From Candidatus Binataceae bacterium (GTDB lineage Bacteria; Desulfobacterota; Binatia; Binatales; Binataceae): a stretch of DNA of 64,000 bases. The translations under genes and the position numbers were made by a program. Positions within the stretch are counted from its first letter, which is position 1, and the number at the start of each line of letters is the position of its first letter. Under the pieces are notes generated by a model. The model did not search any database, was not told the DNA's origin, and saw only the letters and a program-made list of their open reading frames with translations. Positions 45,124 to 54,466 of this stretch are shown here, piece after piece. The stretch spans positions 1 through 64,000 of the forward strand of contig DATJMX010000037.1 in assembly GCA_035508495.1 (NCBI GenBank), given 5' to 3'.

Positions 45124-46773
45124 ATGAGCGAGCAGAGCGGATTCTGGGAAGAGTTCCGCCACAAGATCGTTAACTACTCCTCGATGGATCGCGACGTTCG
45201 AATCGCATTCCAGAGCGGTTCAGCCACCGTCGTCATTGCGATCGTTCTCAACCTGTTTGGCGGCCATCTTGGCAGGGCGGTCCATACGCTGGCCGGCGAT
45301 ATTCCAATCGCAACTCTACTATTTCTGATCGCGGGCGAAACTATAGTTGTTACGTTCATCGCGCTCGCGGTATTGCTGGTGCGCGGCCGCGCCAAGACCA
45401 CGATCGTATCGGTGCTTGCGACCCTTCTCGTTCTGGTGATGATCCTTAACGGCATCGAGTTGTGTCTGGGCCTTCTGGTCCCCGCGGCGCTGCTGAGTAT
45501 TTTCGCCGTGCTTGCCTCGAAACGACACTGGTCGACGATCCAAAGAGTTCAAGGTGCGATTACCGTAGCCTTCACGACCATCGCAACGATCGAAATCTAC
45601 GCAGCCGCGGGATATCATGTCATAGCCATAAGTATTCTCGGTTTTCAGGCGACTGCGGCGATGTTCGGTCTGTTCATGGCGGCAACTGACATCGCCGAAA
45701 TCGCAATGCTGGCATCGGAGGCCGCAACCCGAGGTATCAGGAAGCTGGGTCACTCGAGAGTACCGGTCGTGGTGATAACGCTTTTCTCGATCGCAATGAA
45801 TGTTTGGGTGACAACTCGCTTCGTAGCTGGCTCGGGCACGATTCTGGCCGCGGCCATCGGTAGCGGTCTCGGTATTGGTATGTGGATAGGGTTGATCTAC
45901 CTGATGCTCCGGAGGTCGCATAAACGATTGACGCAAATCCCGCCGCACATTGGATACCGGCCACTGCTCGTGGTCGTTGCGCTCTATTTTGTCACATTGC
46001 AAGCCGGACTGATGTGGCGCTTTATCAGTAATCCAGTTACATACGACCCGGCGCAGATGTTCAGCTATTCCAAGGTCTTCATCTTTCCCTTTCTTGTCTT
46101 CGTGGTCGCAGTTGTATTGTTTTACGCGGTCGGTGGACGATCGCGGCATCGGTTCGCTTTTTTCGGCCTCGGAGCCTCAATTGGCATGATGTGGTTCCTG
46201 GACTACTCGAGCCACGGCGAAGCATTCGTCGATGTCTACTACTCAGTGGCGGTTGGCACGTTGCTCATGTTGCTGTTTGCTCTGGTCCGGAGGATACCGC
46301 GGTTTGTCGGTTACGGTATGCTGCTGTGCGAGTTGAATATTTGTTTCCTGCTTTATGGATTACTAGTGCTCGCATTTTTGTCCGCGCGTGGAAGCCCGGG
46401 ACGACTTACCGTGCCGCAAGCACTGGTGGTATTCGCAGCACTCGCGTGGGATATTCTCTCCTCCGGCGAGATCGCCAGCAATGTGCATACGACGCGGGTT
46501 CCGCGACTCGCGCGCGTGTCATTTTTCTTTGCTTACGTGATCAGCGTCGCTTTGCTCGTCATGGCCTCCACGACGAGCCATCTCGTAAACCCTTTCAACG
46601 CAAAGGAAGTCGAAGGGCTCTTCGAGTCTGAGCCGCTGGTAGCAACCGGCCTGGCGCTCTTGGGCGCGCCATTTTTTATCTTCATTTACTCGCTCCGGAT
46701 ACGACACCTCCTTGAATCCGACGAGGGCGCCGAACCGCCGCGGGTGGCGCATTCCGGAGGCGCGACAGCCTAG
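45124..46773 (+). CDS. Polytopic membrane protein of unknown family
   Basis: The protein has 549 residues from ATG 45124, preceded by CAGGGAGAG. About 13-14 hydrophobic segments alternate with short Arg-rich loops. No catalytic or transport motif that I recognise. It follows the FUSC gene at 49 bases, so a shared transport or envelope role is possible. The frame is open upstream to 45058, overlapping the FUSC end. Confidence 0.65.
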   Translation: MSEQSGFWEEFRHKIVNYSSMDRDVRIAFQSGSATVVIAIVLNLFGGHLGRAVHTLAGDIPIATLLFLIAGETIVVTFIALAVLLVRGRAKTTIVSVLATLLVLVMILNGIELCLGLLVPAALLSIFAVLASKRHWSTIQRVQGAITVAFTTIATIEIYAAAGYHVIAISILGFQATAAMFGLFMAATDIAEIAMLASEAATRGIRKLGHSRVPVVVITLFSIAMNVWVTTRFVAGSGTILAAAIGSGLGIGMWIGLIYLMLRRSHKRLTQIPPHIGYRPLLVVVALYFVTLQAGLMWRFISNPVTYDPAQMFSYSKVFIFPFLVFVVAVVLFYAVGGRSRHRFAFFGLGASIGMMWFLDYSSHGEAFVDVYYSVAVGTLLMLLFALVRRIPRFVGYGMLLCELNICFLLYGLLVLAFLSARGSPGRLTVPQALVVFAALAWDILSSGEIASNVHTTRVPRLARVSFFFAYVISVALLVMASTTSHLVNPFNAKEVEGLFESEPLVATGLALLGAPFFIFIYSLRIRHLLESDEGAEPPRVAHSGGATA

Positions 46774-46796
46774 TAGTGCGCTCGTCGCGCGCAGTT

Positions 46797-47306
46797 CTAT
46801 AGTTTCTCTGCGTCAATCAGAACGGCCGCGATGATCGCGGGTTCCTTGCCCTTGTTTATCCAGGCATGGTTGGTGCCGCGCTGCACGACTACGTCGAAGG
46901 GCTTCAACTTGACCTCACCGCGATCGAGCATCAGCGTAACCTCTCCCGAGAGCAGGATTACATAGTCAACAGTCTTTGTTTTATGCATGCCGGGATCGCG
47001 CGTGGTGTCGGGACGGCAGTGCTCCGCGCGCATCTGGGCGAACATTTTCGCGGTGGCAGCTTCGCGTTCTTCGCGCGAGACTTTCGGATCTTCGGGAGCA
47101 ATGACCGCATAGCGGAAGATACTGCCCAACGGCGCGGGCTCGAGCATATTGACCGATTGCGCCGCATCGCCCGCACTCTTGTTGTCGGCAGGCGCGCCGG
47201 CCGTTTGCCAATACGCACCGAATTGCGTTGCTGGTCCATCGACTACTACGATCGATTTACCTTCGGCGTCGTGGCCAGTGACTATTCGACGGAACTGCGG
47301 TGCCAT
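46797..47306 (-). CDS. Cupin-domain protein
   Basis: The protein has 169 residues. The C-terminal half is one cupin barrel (HKTKTVDYVILLSGEVTLML, then VVQRGTNHAWINKG), with the second motif His present. Metal-binding residues of motif 1 are incomplete. Similar proteins bind or sense small molecules or isomerise sugars. Single gene, divergent from the esterase. Confidence 0.75.
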   Translation of the reverse strand: MAPQFRRIVTGHDAEGKSIVVVDGPATQFGAYWQTAGAPADNKSAGDAAQSVNMLEPAPLGSIFRYAVIAPEDPKVSREEREAATAKMFAQMRAEHCRPDTTRDPGMHKTKTVDYVILLSGEVTLMLDRGEVKLKPFDVVVQRGTNHAWINKGKEPAIIAAVLIDAEKL

Positions 47307-47446
47307 AACAAAACCTCCGATCGGAAGCTAACTCCGGCGCGCTCGGGTGAGCAAGCAAAAAAGTCCCGATTGACGGTTTCAGGAATTCATCCGATGGTGC
47401 TAAGACTCAGACGACCCAGCAACACAATTTGGAGGAGTAGGCGATT

Positions 47447-48346
47447 ATGGCTGCTGCAGCTCCCAAGGCTTTCGAACACGAGATCGAAATCGAAGACGTG
47501 GAATATCTCCGTCACGGAAATATTGGCCTGCAGGCGCGACTCTTCAAGCCGCGCGCGCAGGGCCCGTTTCCTGCGATCGTTGAGCTGCACGGCGGCGCCT
47601 GGTGCCTCGGCGATCGGAAAAACGATGACCGCATCAACGAGCAACTCGCACGAAGGGGTATTCTCGTCGCGGCACTGGATTTTCGCGTGCCTCCCGTCGC
47701 TTCATATCCGGCATCGGTTGTCGACATCAACTACGGCATCCGCTGGCTCAAGTCGAAGGCCGCCGGGCTGCAAACGCGTCCTGACATGGTGTGCACGTTT
47801 GGAATTTCGAGCGGAGGTCATCAAGCGATGCTACTCGGGATGCGCCCGGCCGATTTGCGCTATACCTCAATTCCGCTTTCCGGTGACGCTAGCGTACGTG
47901 GCGTTATCATGGGCGCGCCCGTGATCGATCCGATCGGACGTTATCGCTACGCGAAGGGACTCAAGGAAAAGGGCAATCCTCCGCCCTTCGTCGACATGGT
48001 GCTGCCGCTCCATGACAAGTACTGGAAGACCGAAGATGCGATGAGCGAGGCGAGTCCAGTGCAGATCCTCGAGCGAGGCGAGCGCGTCGAGACACCTCCC
48101 GTGCTTTACATCCAGGACTCGCGCGACATCGTGCATCCTCGCGCACAGTTGGACCGGTTCGTCGAGCTCTATCGCAAGGCCGGCGGTACGGTGGAGCTGG
48201 AATTGTCGGAGGGCGCCGCCGATGCGTTCGCGCCGCGCAACCCGGCCCAGCCTATGGGCGCGGGTTACGAGCGCGATGCATCGTCGACGTCGACGTCGCA
48301 GACGGTAGAGAAAATGGTCGCGTTCGTTCGGGCGCAAACGCGCTAG
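47447..48346 (+). CDS. Alpha/beta hydrolase, hormone-sensitive-lipase-like esterase
   Basis: The protein has 299 residues. It has the HSL oxyanion motif HGGAW, the nucleophile GISSGG and a C-terminal Asp (YIQDSRDIVHP) and His region. The start has a good GGAGGAG site. It probably cleaves carboxyl esters. It lies next to a catabolic cluster on the other strand. Confidence 0.85.
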   Translation: MAAAAPKAFEHEIEIEDVEYLRHGNIGLQARLFKPRAQGPFPAIVELHGGAWCLGDRKNDDRINEQLARRGILVAALDFRVPPVASYPASVVDINYGIRWLKSKAAGLQTRPDMVCTFGISSGGHQAMLLGMRPADLRYTSIPLSGDASVRGVIMGAPVIDPIGRYRYAKGLKEKGNPPPFVDMVLPLHDKYWKTEDAMSEASPVQILERGERVETPPVLYIQDSRDIVHPRAQLDRFVELYRKAGGTVELELSEGAADAFAPRNPAQPMGAGYERDASSTSTSQTVEKMVAFVRAQTR

Positions 48347-48366
48347 TATTTCTCCACGCGGAAATC

Positions 48367-49488
48367 CTAGTTCGCGATCCCGTATAGCTCCGCGACGTTG
48401 TCGTGGAGGATCCAGTTCTTTTCGTCCTGCGTGAGCGATTGCGAATGCTTTTGCAGCAGCTCCTGCGAATTAGGCCACGTCGAATCGCTGTGCGGGAAGT
48501 CGTTCGCCCACATGAGGCGATGCGGATTCAGCATGTCGGTGCTCTTGAACGCTACCCAGTCGTCCTGGAATGTCGTGTAGATATTCTCGCGAAAATACTC
48601 ACTCGGCACCTTCGAGAGCTTCGCCATATCGAGCCAATAGCGATGCCGATCGTAGGCGTGGTCCATCCGGTACATGAAATGCGGAACCCATCCGGCGTCC
48701 GCCTCGACGCAGGCGATCTTGAGTTTCGGATGACGCTCAAAGACGCCGCCGAGTATGAACATCCCCATGATGTCCTGGTTGCCCCGGATAATTGACATGA
48801 AGGAGTTGGCCTTTGGTCCGCGCGGAGGATTCGCGACGCCCTCGCGCGAGGTCAGGATGTGAAAGCTGAGCGGCATCTTGAGGGAAATCGCGGCCTCGAA
48901 GAACTCGTCGTAGATTTTGCTGTCGTAATCCTCGAGGGTCGGAAAGCCCGGCATCATCACGCCGCGCAGACCCATGGACTTCATCTTTTCGAGGTCGTTG
49001 ATGCCCTCCTCCGGCGTGCGCATCGCGGTCTGGCCGAGGCCGAGCAGCCGATCCGGATGCGGGCTGCAATACTCGGCGATCCAGATGTTGTACGCATCGA
49101 AGCAGGCCTTCTTGTAGTCGGCATCGGGATGATTGCAGAGCACCATGCCGACACTGGGGTAGATCACTTCGGCATCGACACCATCGCGATCCTGGTCGGC
49201 CATGCGCGCCTCGGGATCCCATCCGCCGCGATGAAGATCGTCGAACTTGGCGAATCGCGCCGAAGTCGCCAGGCCCTCGGCGGGCACACCGGCCGCGGCA
49301 ACGAGGCCCATCGGGATGGTCTGCTTCATGCCGTCGATCACATATACGTCGCCGCCTTTTTCCTGCCACACGACGCGCGGGGCGGTGTCTTTATACTTGC
49401 TATCGATTCGCGCGATGTAGGTATCAGGCGGCTCCATGATGTGCGAATCGGAGGAGATAATGGGCTTATTGATCACATTGTTTGCCAT
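48367..49488 (-). CDS. LigW-like amidohydrolase (1)
   Basis: The protein has 373 residues. It starts with ISSDSHIMEPPD, the D-x-H entry of the amidohydrolase-2 (ACMSD/LigW) family, and ends with NDFPHSDSTWPNS, the matching C-terminal metal motif. Members decarboxylate or hydrolyse aromatic and heterocyclic acids with a Zn or Mn ion. A second member is at 54467. It lies 37 bases downstream of the D-aminoacylase-like gene on the same strand. Confidence 0.88.
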   Translation of the reverse strand: MANNVINKPIISSDSHIMEPPDTYIARIDSKYKDTAPRVVWQEKGGDVYVIDGMKQTIPMGLVAAAGVPAEGLATSARFAKFDDLHRGGWDPEARMADQDRDGVDAEVIYPSVGMVLCNHPDADYKKACFDAYNIWIAEYCSPHPDRLLGLGQTAMRTPEEGINDLEKMKSMGLRGVMMPGFPTLEDYDSKIYDEFFEAAISLKMPLSFHILTSREGVANPPRGPKANSFMSIIRGNQDIMGMFILGGVFERHPKLKIACVEADAGWVPHFMYRMDHAYDRHRYWLDMAKLSKVPSEYFRENIYTTFQDDWVAFKSTDMLNPHRLMWANDFPHSDSTWPNSQELLQKHSQSLTQDEKNWILHDNVAELYGIAN

Positions 49489-49525
49489 ATTCGAAGCTCC
49501 CAGTTTTGGAATAGTAACTTGCTAT

Positions 49526-51199
49526 TTATGAATGCAGCACCGCGCCAGGCGTCGCGCCGGTGTAGCGGCCGTCTTTGTAAACCGGCACGCCGTTGACGAA
49601 AGTGTGAATCACCCCGGTCGCCGGCATGATCAGACGCCTGCCACCGCCGGGCAGATCGTCGGTCATCGTGCCGCGCCGCGCCGATCCGACGGTAGCGGGA
49701 TCGAAGATCGCGATATCGGCGTTGTTGCCGGCCGCGAGACGGCCGCGCCCCTTGAGCCCGAAGAAATCCGCCGGCTCCGACGTGAGCCGCTTGACCGCAT
49801 ATTCCAGCGTGATCGCCTCAAGCTCGCGCACCCAGTGCCCGAGCAGGTACGTGCAGTAGCCCGCGTCGCAGAGCAGGCTCACGTGCGCGCCCGCATCGGA
49901 CAGCCCGATCATCGGACGCGGATCGTTGATCAACTTCGCGAGTCGCTCTTCGTTGTTGTTGAAGATCGCCTGCGCGAACGAGATGTTGAGGTCGTCCTCG
50001 ATCGCGAGATCGAGCATCGTCTCGAATTCCTGGCCTTCGCGGCCGCGATCGCGCGCGATCTCCGCGACGGTCTTGCCCACCAGGCCTTTCAGCTCCGGCC
50101 GGCTGACATCGCAGACCTCGACGCGCTTCCAATTGCGCCTCAGAACGCCGCGGCTCATCTCGTCAACGACGGCGGCGCGAAACTCGGGATCGGCGTAGAG
50201 CTTCTTGAGCTTCTCGGGCGGCTGATCGACAGCCGGCTGCCACGATTTCATCAGCGAAAACGACATGCCGGTTTTGAATTCGATTTCCGCGATCAGCGGA
50301 CGGCAAGTCATCTGCGGAATCGCGCCGCGTTTGATTAGCGGTTCGGCGCGGTCGAGCGTCTCGGCGCTCGCGTTCGGCCTGTCCTCGAGGTCGAAGATCG
50401 CAAGCCACGTGATTGGCCGCTCGCCTTCATCGAGCAGGAACTTCAGCAGATCGATCTCGTGATCCTGAATATGGCCGAAGTTCTGCGTCAGCGTGATCTC
50501 GATCACGCCCTTGCCGAGGGCGCGTAGCACGCGCGCATAGGCGCCGAGCTCAGCGCGATCCGCCAGGCGGCAGGCAAGGGGCCGTCCTTTATATCCGACG
50601 TGCTGGACGCCCGTCGTGTGCGATACGCCGAGCGCGCCCGCACTGATCGCCTCGCGCAGAAGCGCCGAGATTTGCTCGGTCTCGGCGGACGTTGCGGCAC
50701 GCTCCATCGAATCCTCGCCCATCACGTAATGGCGAAACGGCGTGAGCGGTGCGAGGAACCCCAGGTTGATCGCGCTGCCGCGGCGTCCCGCCGCTTCCAT
50801 GTAGCTGGGAAAGCTCTCCCAATCCCACGTGATGCCACGCTTGAGGACGTCGTACGGAATTGCTTCGACGTTGACGAGATCGAGCGCCGCGATATCGTGC
50901 GCCTTCGGCAGACAGGGCGCGAGGCCGACACCGCAGTTTCCCATCACGACGCTGGTGACTCCGTGCCACGACGAGGGCGTGATCTGCGAGTCCCAGCAGA
51001 TCTGCGCATCGTAGTGCGTGTGCGGATCGACGAAGCCGGGCGCGACGACGAGGCCATAGGCATCGACGATCTGCGCGGCGCCGCCGGTGATCTTGCCGAT
51101 CTCGGCGACCTTGCCGTCTTTCACGGCGACGTCTGCGACGCGGCGCGGCGCTCCCGTTCCGTCAACCACAGTTCCATTCTTGATTAGCAAGTCGTACAT
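49526..51199 (-). CDS. N-acyl-D-amino-acid deacylase/D-aminoacylase-like amidohydrolase
   Basis: The protein has 557 residues. GFVDPHTHYDAQ is the binuclear-metal HxH entry and the C-terminal GLSDAGAHVSLLCDAG holds the conserved Asp. The N-terminus (MYDLLIKNGTVVDGTG) and the C-terminal small beta domain with GNNADIAIFDPATV are typical of the family. It may act on an N-acyl or cyclic amide compound; substrate unknown. It sits 10 bases after the LLM oxidoreductase gene. Confidence 0.88.
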   Translation of the reverse strand: MYDLLIKNGTVVDGTGAPRRVADVAVKDGKVAEIGKITGGAAQIVDAYGLVVAPGFVDPHTHYDAQICWDSQITPSSWHGVTSVVMGNCGVGLAPCLPKAHDIAALDLVNVEAIPYDVLKRGITWDWESFPSYMEAAGRRGSAINLGFLAPLTPFRHYVMGEDSMERAATSAETEQISALLREAISAGALGVSHTTGVQHVGYKGRPLACRLADRAELGAYARVLRALGKGVIEITLTQNFGHIQDHEIDLLKFLLDEGERPITWLAIFDLEDRPNASAETLDRAEPLIKRGAIPQMTCRPLIAEIEFKTGMSFSLMKSWQPAVDQPPEKLKKLYADPEFRAAVVDEMSRGVLRRNWKRVEVCDVSRPELKGLVGKTVAEIARDRGREGQEFETMLDLAIEDDLNISFAQAIFNNNEERLAKLINDPRPMIGLSDAGAHVSLLCDAGYCTYLLGHWVRELEAITLEYAVKRLTSEPADFFGLKGRGRLAAGNNADIAIFDPATVGSARRGTMTDDLPGGGRRLIMPATGVIHTFVNGVPVYKDGRYTGATPGAVLHS

Positions 51200-51209
51200 C
51201 GCGCTTACC

Positions 51210-52310
51210 TCAACGGCCGGCGGCTACGTTGTGTTGCTCGCCAGTGTCGCGCTGGATATGCGGCAACACCTTGGTCGCGAACAGCTTCATGCTGCGTTGT
51301 GCCACTTCCAGCGGCATCCCGCCATACTTGAAGAAGCCGACGAATTCGGCAGCGTCCATCGTCGCGGAGATCTCGCGTAGCGATTCGATCACTTTTTCCG
51401 GCGTGCCAAAGACCTGCGTCCTGGTGAACATCTCGCGGAACGAGGTCGCGCTCTTCTTGGTCGCGTCGGCCATCCGCGCGTGGAACTCGTAGCCCTTGGC
51501 GCCGCGGAAATGCTCGGGCTCGTCGTATTCATAATGAGCGACGGCGGTGTCGGAGTAGTTGCCGATCCATTGCTCGGCGGCTTCGTTGGCTTCGCGCTCA
51601 GTCTCCGCGCAGTAGAAGAATGTCGACACGACAGGGCGCTTCGCCCTGTGGCCGAACTTCGCGCACGACTCCTTGAAATGATCGTAGTCCTTTTTGTGCT
51701 CGATCCACGGCTTCTGCGGGATCACCAGCATCCCCATACCCTGGCGCGCCATGATATCGCCGGTTTCGGGCGAGATGATCGCGCCGTAGAAACGCTCGGT
51801 CAGATCCTTGCGCCGCGGATGAGGCCGGATGCTCATGTCGGGAATCTGGTAGTACTTGCCGTCGTAGGAAAAACGCTCCTGCGTCAGCGCCATCCGCACG
51901 ATTTCGGCGGCTTCGCTGAAGCGCTCGCGCGATTCGCTCATCGGCACGCGGAATCCGTTATACTCGATCCGTCCGGCGCCGCGGCCGAAACCAAGAGTCA
52001 ACTCGCGATTGCCGCAATACATATCGAGCATCGCAACCTGCTCGGCGACGCGCACTGGATCGTGCCACGGCAACACCACGACCATCGAGCCAAGCCCGAC
52101 GCGTTTCGTCCGCCCCGCCATATAAGTGAGGAACTGCAGCACGTCGGGAAGCATCGTGTACGGCGAGAAGTGATGCTCGACGCCCCATAGCGAATCGAAG
52201 CCGAGCGGCTCGACCATATCCGCCAGCGCGAGGTCCTCCTCGTATATCTGCCAGTCGGGTTTTTCGCCACGGAAGTAGTTCTGAAAAATGATCGATGCTC
52301 CGAGCTTCAT
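51210..52310 (-). CDS. LLM-class flavin-dependent oxidoreductase
   Basis: The protein has 366 residues from ATG 52310 (AACGGAGGG upstream). It reads as a bacterial-luciferase-like TIM barrel: GFDSLWGVEHHF, GSMVVVLPWHDPVRVAEQVAMLD, GFGRGAGRIEYNGF. These enzymes use FMN or F420 with a partner reductase. The oxidation substrate is unknown. It is part of the catabolic run P450-LLM-deacylase-amidohydrolase on the minus strand. Confidence 0.9.
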   Translation of the reverse strand: MKLGASIIFQNYFRGEKPDWQIYEEDLALADMVEPLGFDSLWGVEHHFSPYTMLPDVLQFLTYMAGRTKRVGLGSMVVVLPWHDPVRVAEQVAMLDMYCGNRELTLGFGRGAGRIEYNGFRVPMSESRERFSEAAEIVRMALTQERFSYDGKYYQIPDMSIRPHPRRKDLTERFYGAIISPETGDIMARQGMGMLVIPQKPWIEHKKDYDHFKESCAKFGHRAKRPVVSTFFYCAETEREANEAAEQWIGNYSDTAVAHYEYDEPEHFRGAKGYEFHARMADATKKSATSFREMFTRTQVFGTPEKVIESLREISATMDAAEFVGFFKYGGMPLEVAQRSMKLFATKVLPHIQRDTGEQHNVAAGR

Positions 52311-52335
52311 AGTGAACCCTCCGTTGAAATGACAA

Positions 52336-53580
52336 TCACGCAGCATTCTGCGACTCGGCGAACCGCACCGGCATGTGCTTGATACCAGCGAGGAAGTTCG
52401 AGCGCAGGCGTTCAACTCTGCCCGTAATTCGAATTTGCCTGAGGCGCGGCAGGAGTTCTTGCAGCGTCAGCCGCAATTCGAGCCGCGCGAGATGCGCGCC
52501 GCCGCAAAAATGCTCTCCCTTGCTGAATGCGATGTGCTCGTTGGGCGTGCGCCTCAGATCAAAATTGTATGGATCCTTGAAGACTGCTTCGTCGCGATTG
52601 GCCGATGGAAACCACAGCGCCACGCGATCTCCCACATGGATCGCTTTACCGCCGAGCTCGGTGTCGGCCGTTGCGACCCGAGCGAAATGCGTCACAGGAC
52701 TCGCCCAACGCAGAATCTCCTCGATCGCTGTGGGCATGATCTCAGGATGCTCGAGCAGGAGATCCATCTGCTGCGGATGTTCGATCAAGGCGAGCAGGCC
52801 AGCTGAAATCGCATTGCGGGTCGTCTCGAGGCCCGCGCCGACATAGAGCAAGCCGTTGTGTGCGAGCTCGGTGCGCGAGAGCGGACGGCCGTTGATCGTC
52901 GCGTTGCCGAGGACGCTCAGCAGGTCTTCGCCGTCGCCGCCGCGTCGCTCGAGCGCGGCCTGAACGCAGTAGAGGCCGATACTGCGCGAGCCGACCTGCC
53001 GCGTGTCGAGGGCAGATCCCGAATCGACCTGGTACTCAGGATCCTCGTTGCCGGCCACCATGTTTCCCCACTTGAACATGTCGGGCCAGTCTTGGCGTGG
53101 GATACCCATGATCTCGCAGATGAATGCCATCGGCATCCGCGCTGCGACATCGACCACGAAATCGCATTGGCCGCTCGCCATCGCTTCTTCGATGATCTCG
53201 CGCACAAGTTGCGGACCCGGAGCTTCGAAGCGTCCGACTGCGCGCGGCAGCAGCAAGCGATTGAACGCGCGGCGCATCGCACCGTGTAGCGGAGGATCGG
53301 TCATCAGCATCATCTCGCCCGCGCCGAGCATCTGGGGCGTGACCTGCTCCATCTCGGGACTCGACGGCAGGCCGATCAGGTAGGCGGAGCTGAAAAGATT
53401 CGGCTCGCTGACGACCGCGATGATGTCGTCGTAGCGTGTGACTGACCAGAACGGTTTACCCGACCCTTGCGTCCAGTGGACGGGGTCGGTTTGACGCAAC
53501 TCCTTCCACAGGGGATGAGGATCGTGATCGATGAAGAAGCCGGGATCGCTCAAAGCCTCATCGATAAAGTGATGGTCCAT
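52336..53580 (-). CDS. Cytochrome P450
   Basis: The protein has 414 residues from ATG 53580 (AGGATTGTCG upstream). The haem loop FSKGEHFCGGAHLARLE has the thiolate Cys at 359; the I-helix VGAGLETTRNAIS and K-helix EEILRW (E-x2-R) are present. A soluble bacterial P450 of the CYP107/CYP125-like class, needing ferredoxin partners that are not adjacent. The open frame upstream to 54228 is an antisense shadow of the regulator gene. Confidence 0.93.
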   Translation of the reverse strand: MDHHFIDEALSDPGFFIDHDPHPLWKELRQTDPVHWTQGSGKPFWSVTRYDDIIAVVSEPNLFSSAYLIGLPSSPEMEQVTPQMLGAGEMMLMTDPPLHGAMRRAFNRLLLPRAVGRFEAPGPQLVREIIEEAMASGQCDFVVDVAARMPMAFICEIMGIPRQDWPDMFKWGNMVAGNEDPEYQVDSGSALDTRQVGSRSIGLYCVQAALERRGGDGEDLLSVLGNATINGRPLSRTELAHNGLLYVGAGLETTRNAISAGLLALIEHPQQMDLLLEHPEIMPTAIEEILRWASPVTHFARVATADTELGGKAIHVGDRVALWFPSANRDEAVFKDPYNFDLRRTPNEHIAFSKGEHFCGGAHLARLELRLTLQELLPRLRQIRITGRVERLRSNFLAGIKHMPVRFAESQNAA

Positions 53581-53781
53581 CGACAATCCTCGTTGGCGAA
53601 CCTCGAAGGCGCGGGCCTCGGTTAATACTTGCCTGGCTAAATTGTTTGATCGTGCAACGATTGTGTGAAACATAGCTCCGGGGGTGTTCCGACGGCAAGC
53701 CTGCCGCGACCGGCTCGAAGTTTCGAAAGATACGCGCAATCGTGCGGTCGAAGTCATATAATCACGGGACATTATTAGAGG

Positions 53782-54432
53782 GTGGTACTGAACATTCTCA
53801 AAACGAAACGTAAATCCAATTCGACGGAATCGGCCGGCAAGGCCGCCGCGAAATCGCCAAAGTCTCAACTTGAAGCCAACGCAGCCGAGCTGCTGGAGAT
53901 TCTTTATTTCGTCCACGATAAGGGAATCTCTGCGATCGGCGCGGCGATGCGCGGGCAGCTCTCGCGGACCCAGGCCAGTATCCTGTGGCTGATTCGCTCG
54001 GAAGGCGGCACTTCGCGCAGCATGCTGCGCAAGGACGTCGCCAAGCGGCTGCACAACTGGTTCGATCTCGGCAGCCCCGCGATCACGATCGCATTGCAGA
54101 CGCTGGCGGAGCCGCCGCTTCGATTCGTGCGGATTGTCGGCAGCGCCGACTCGGGCCGTGAGAAGAAAGTCATCCTGACGCCGAAGGGCGAGCGGTACAT
54201 CCTCTCGATGGCGGAGCGGGGGCAGCACCTGGTGCGGGAATTAATCTCGGACCTCGAGAAATCGCTGTCGCCCGACGAGATCGAGGCCGGATTCGAATTC
54301 CTGCGCGCCTCGGTTTCGTTTTTTCAGCGTATTCACCCAGTCCACGGAGTGGACGCGAGAAATGTCGCGGCGACTAATGGCTCAGATCTTGAGATTGGAC
54401 CGCAGAGGCTGAGCTTGGCGAAGATTGAATAG
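53782..54432 (+). CDS. MarR-like winged-helix regulator
   Basis: The protein has 216 residues. After a Lys/Ser-rich head (1-35), the core LEILYFVHDKGISAIGAAMR to ILTPKGERYILSMAERG has a MarR-type winged-helix pattern, including a wing (FVRIVGSADSGREKKVILTPKG). It starts at GTG 53782, divergent from the P450 gene across 201 bp and 34 bases before the second LigW-like gene, so it may control both arms of the cluster. Confidence 0.7.
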   Translation: MVLNILKTKRKSNSTESAGKAAAKSPKSQLEANAAELLEILYFVHDKGISAIGAAMRGQLSRTQASILWLIRSEGGTSRSMLRKDVAKRLHNWFDLGSPAITIALQTLAEPPLRFVRIVGSADSGREKKVILTPKGERYILSMAERGQHLVRELISDLEKSLSPDEIEAGFEFLRASVSFFQRIHPVHGVDARNVAATNGSDLEIGPQRLSLAKIE

Positions 54433-54466
54433 CTGAACCTTTTTTGCGGCAGGCGGGAGGTTAGTC

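Noticed and set aside
53581..54228. Upstream extension of the P450 frame
   Set aside because: Antisense to the MarR-like gene; the P450 N-terminus MDHHFIDEALSDPG has a good SD.
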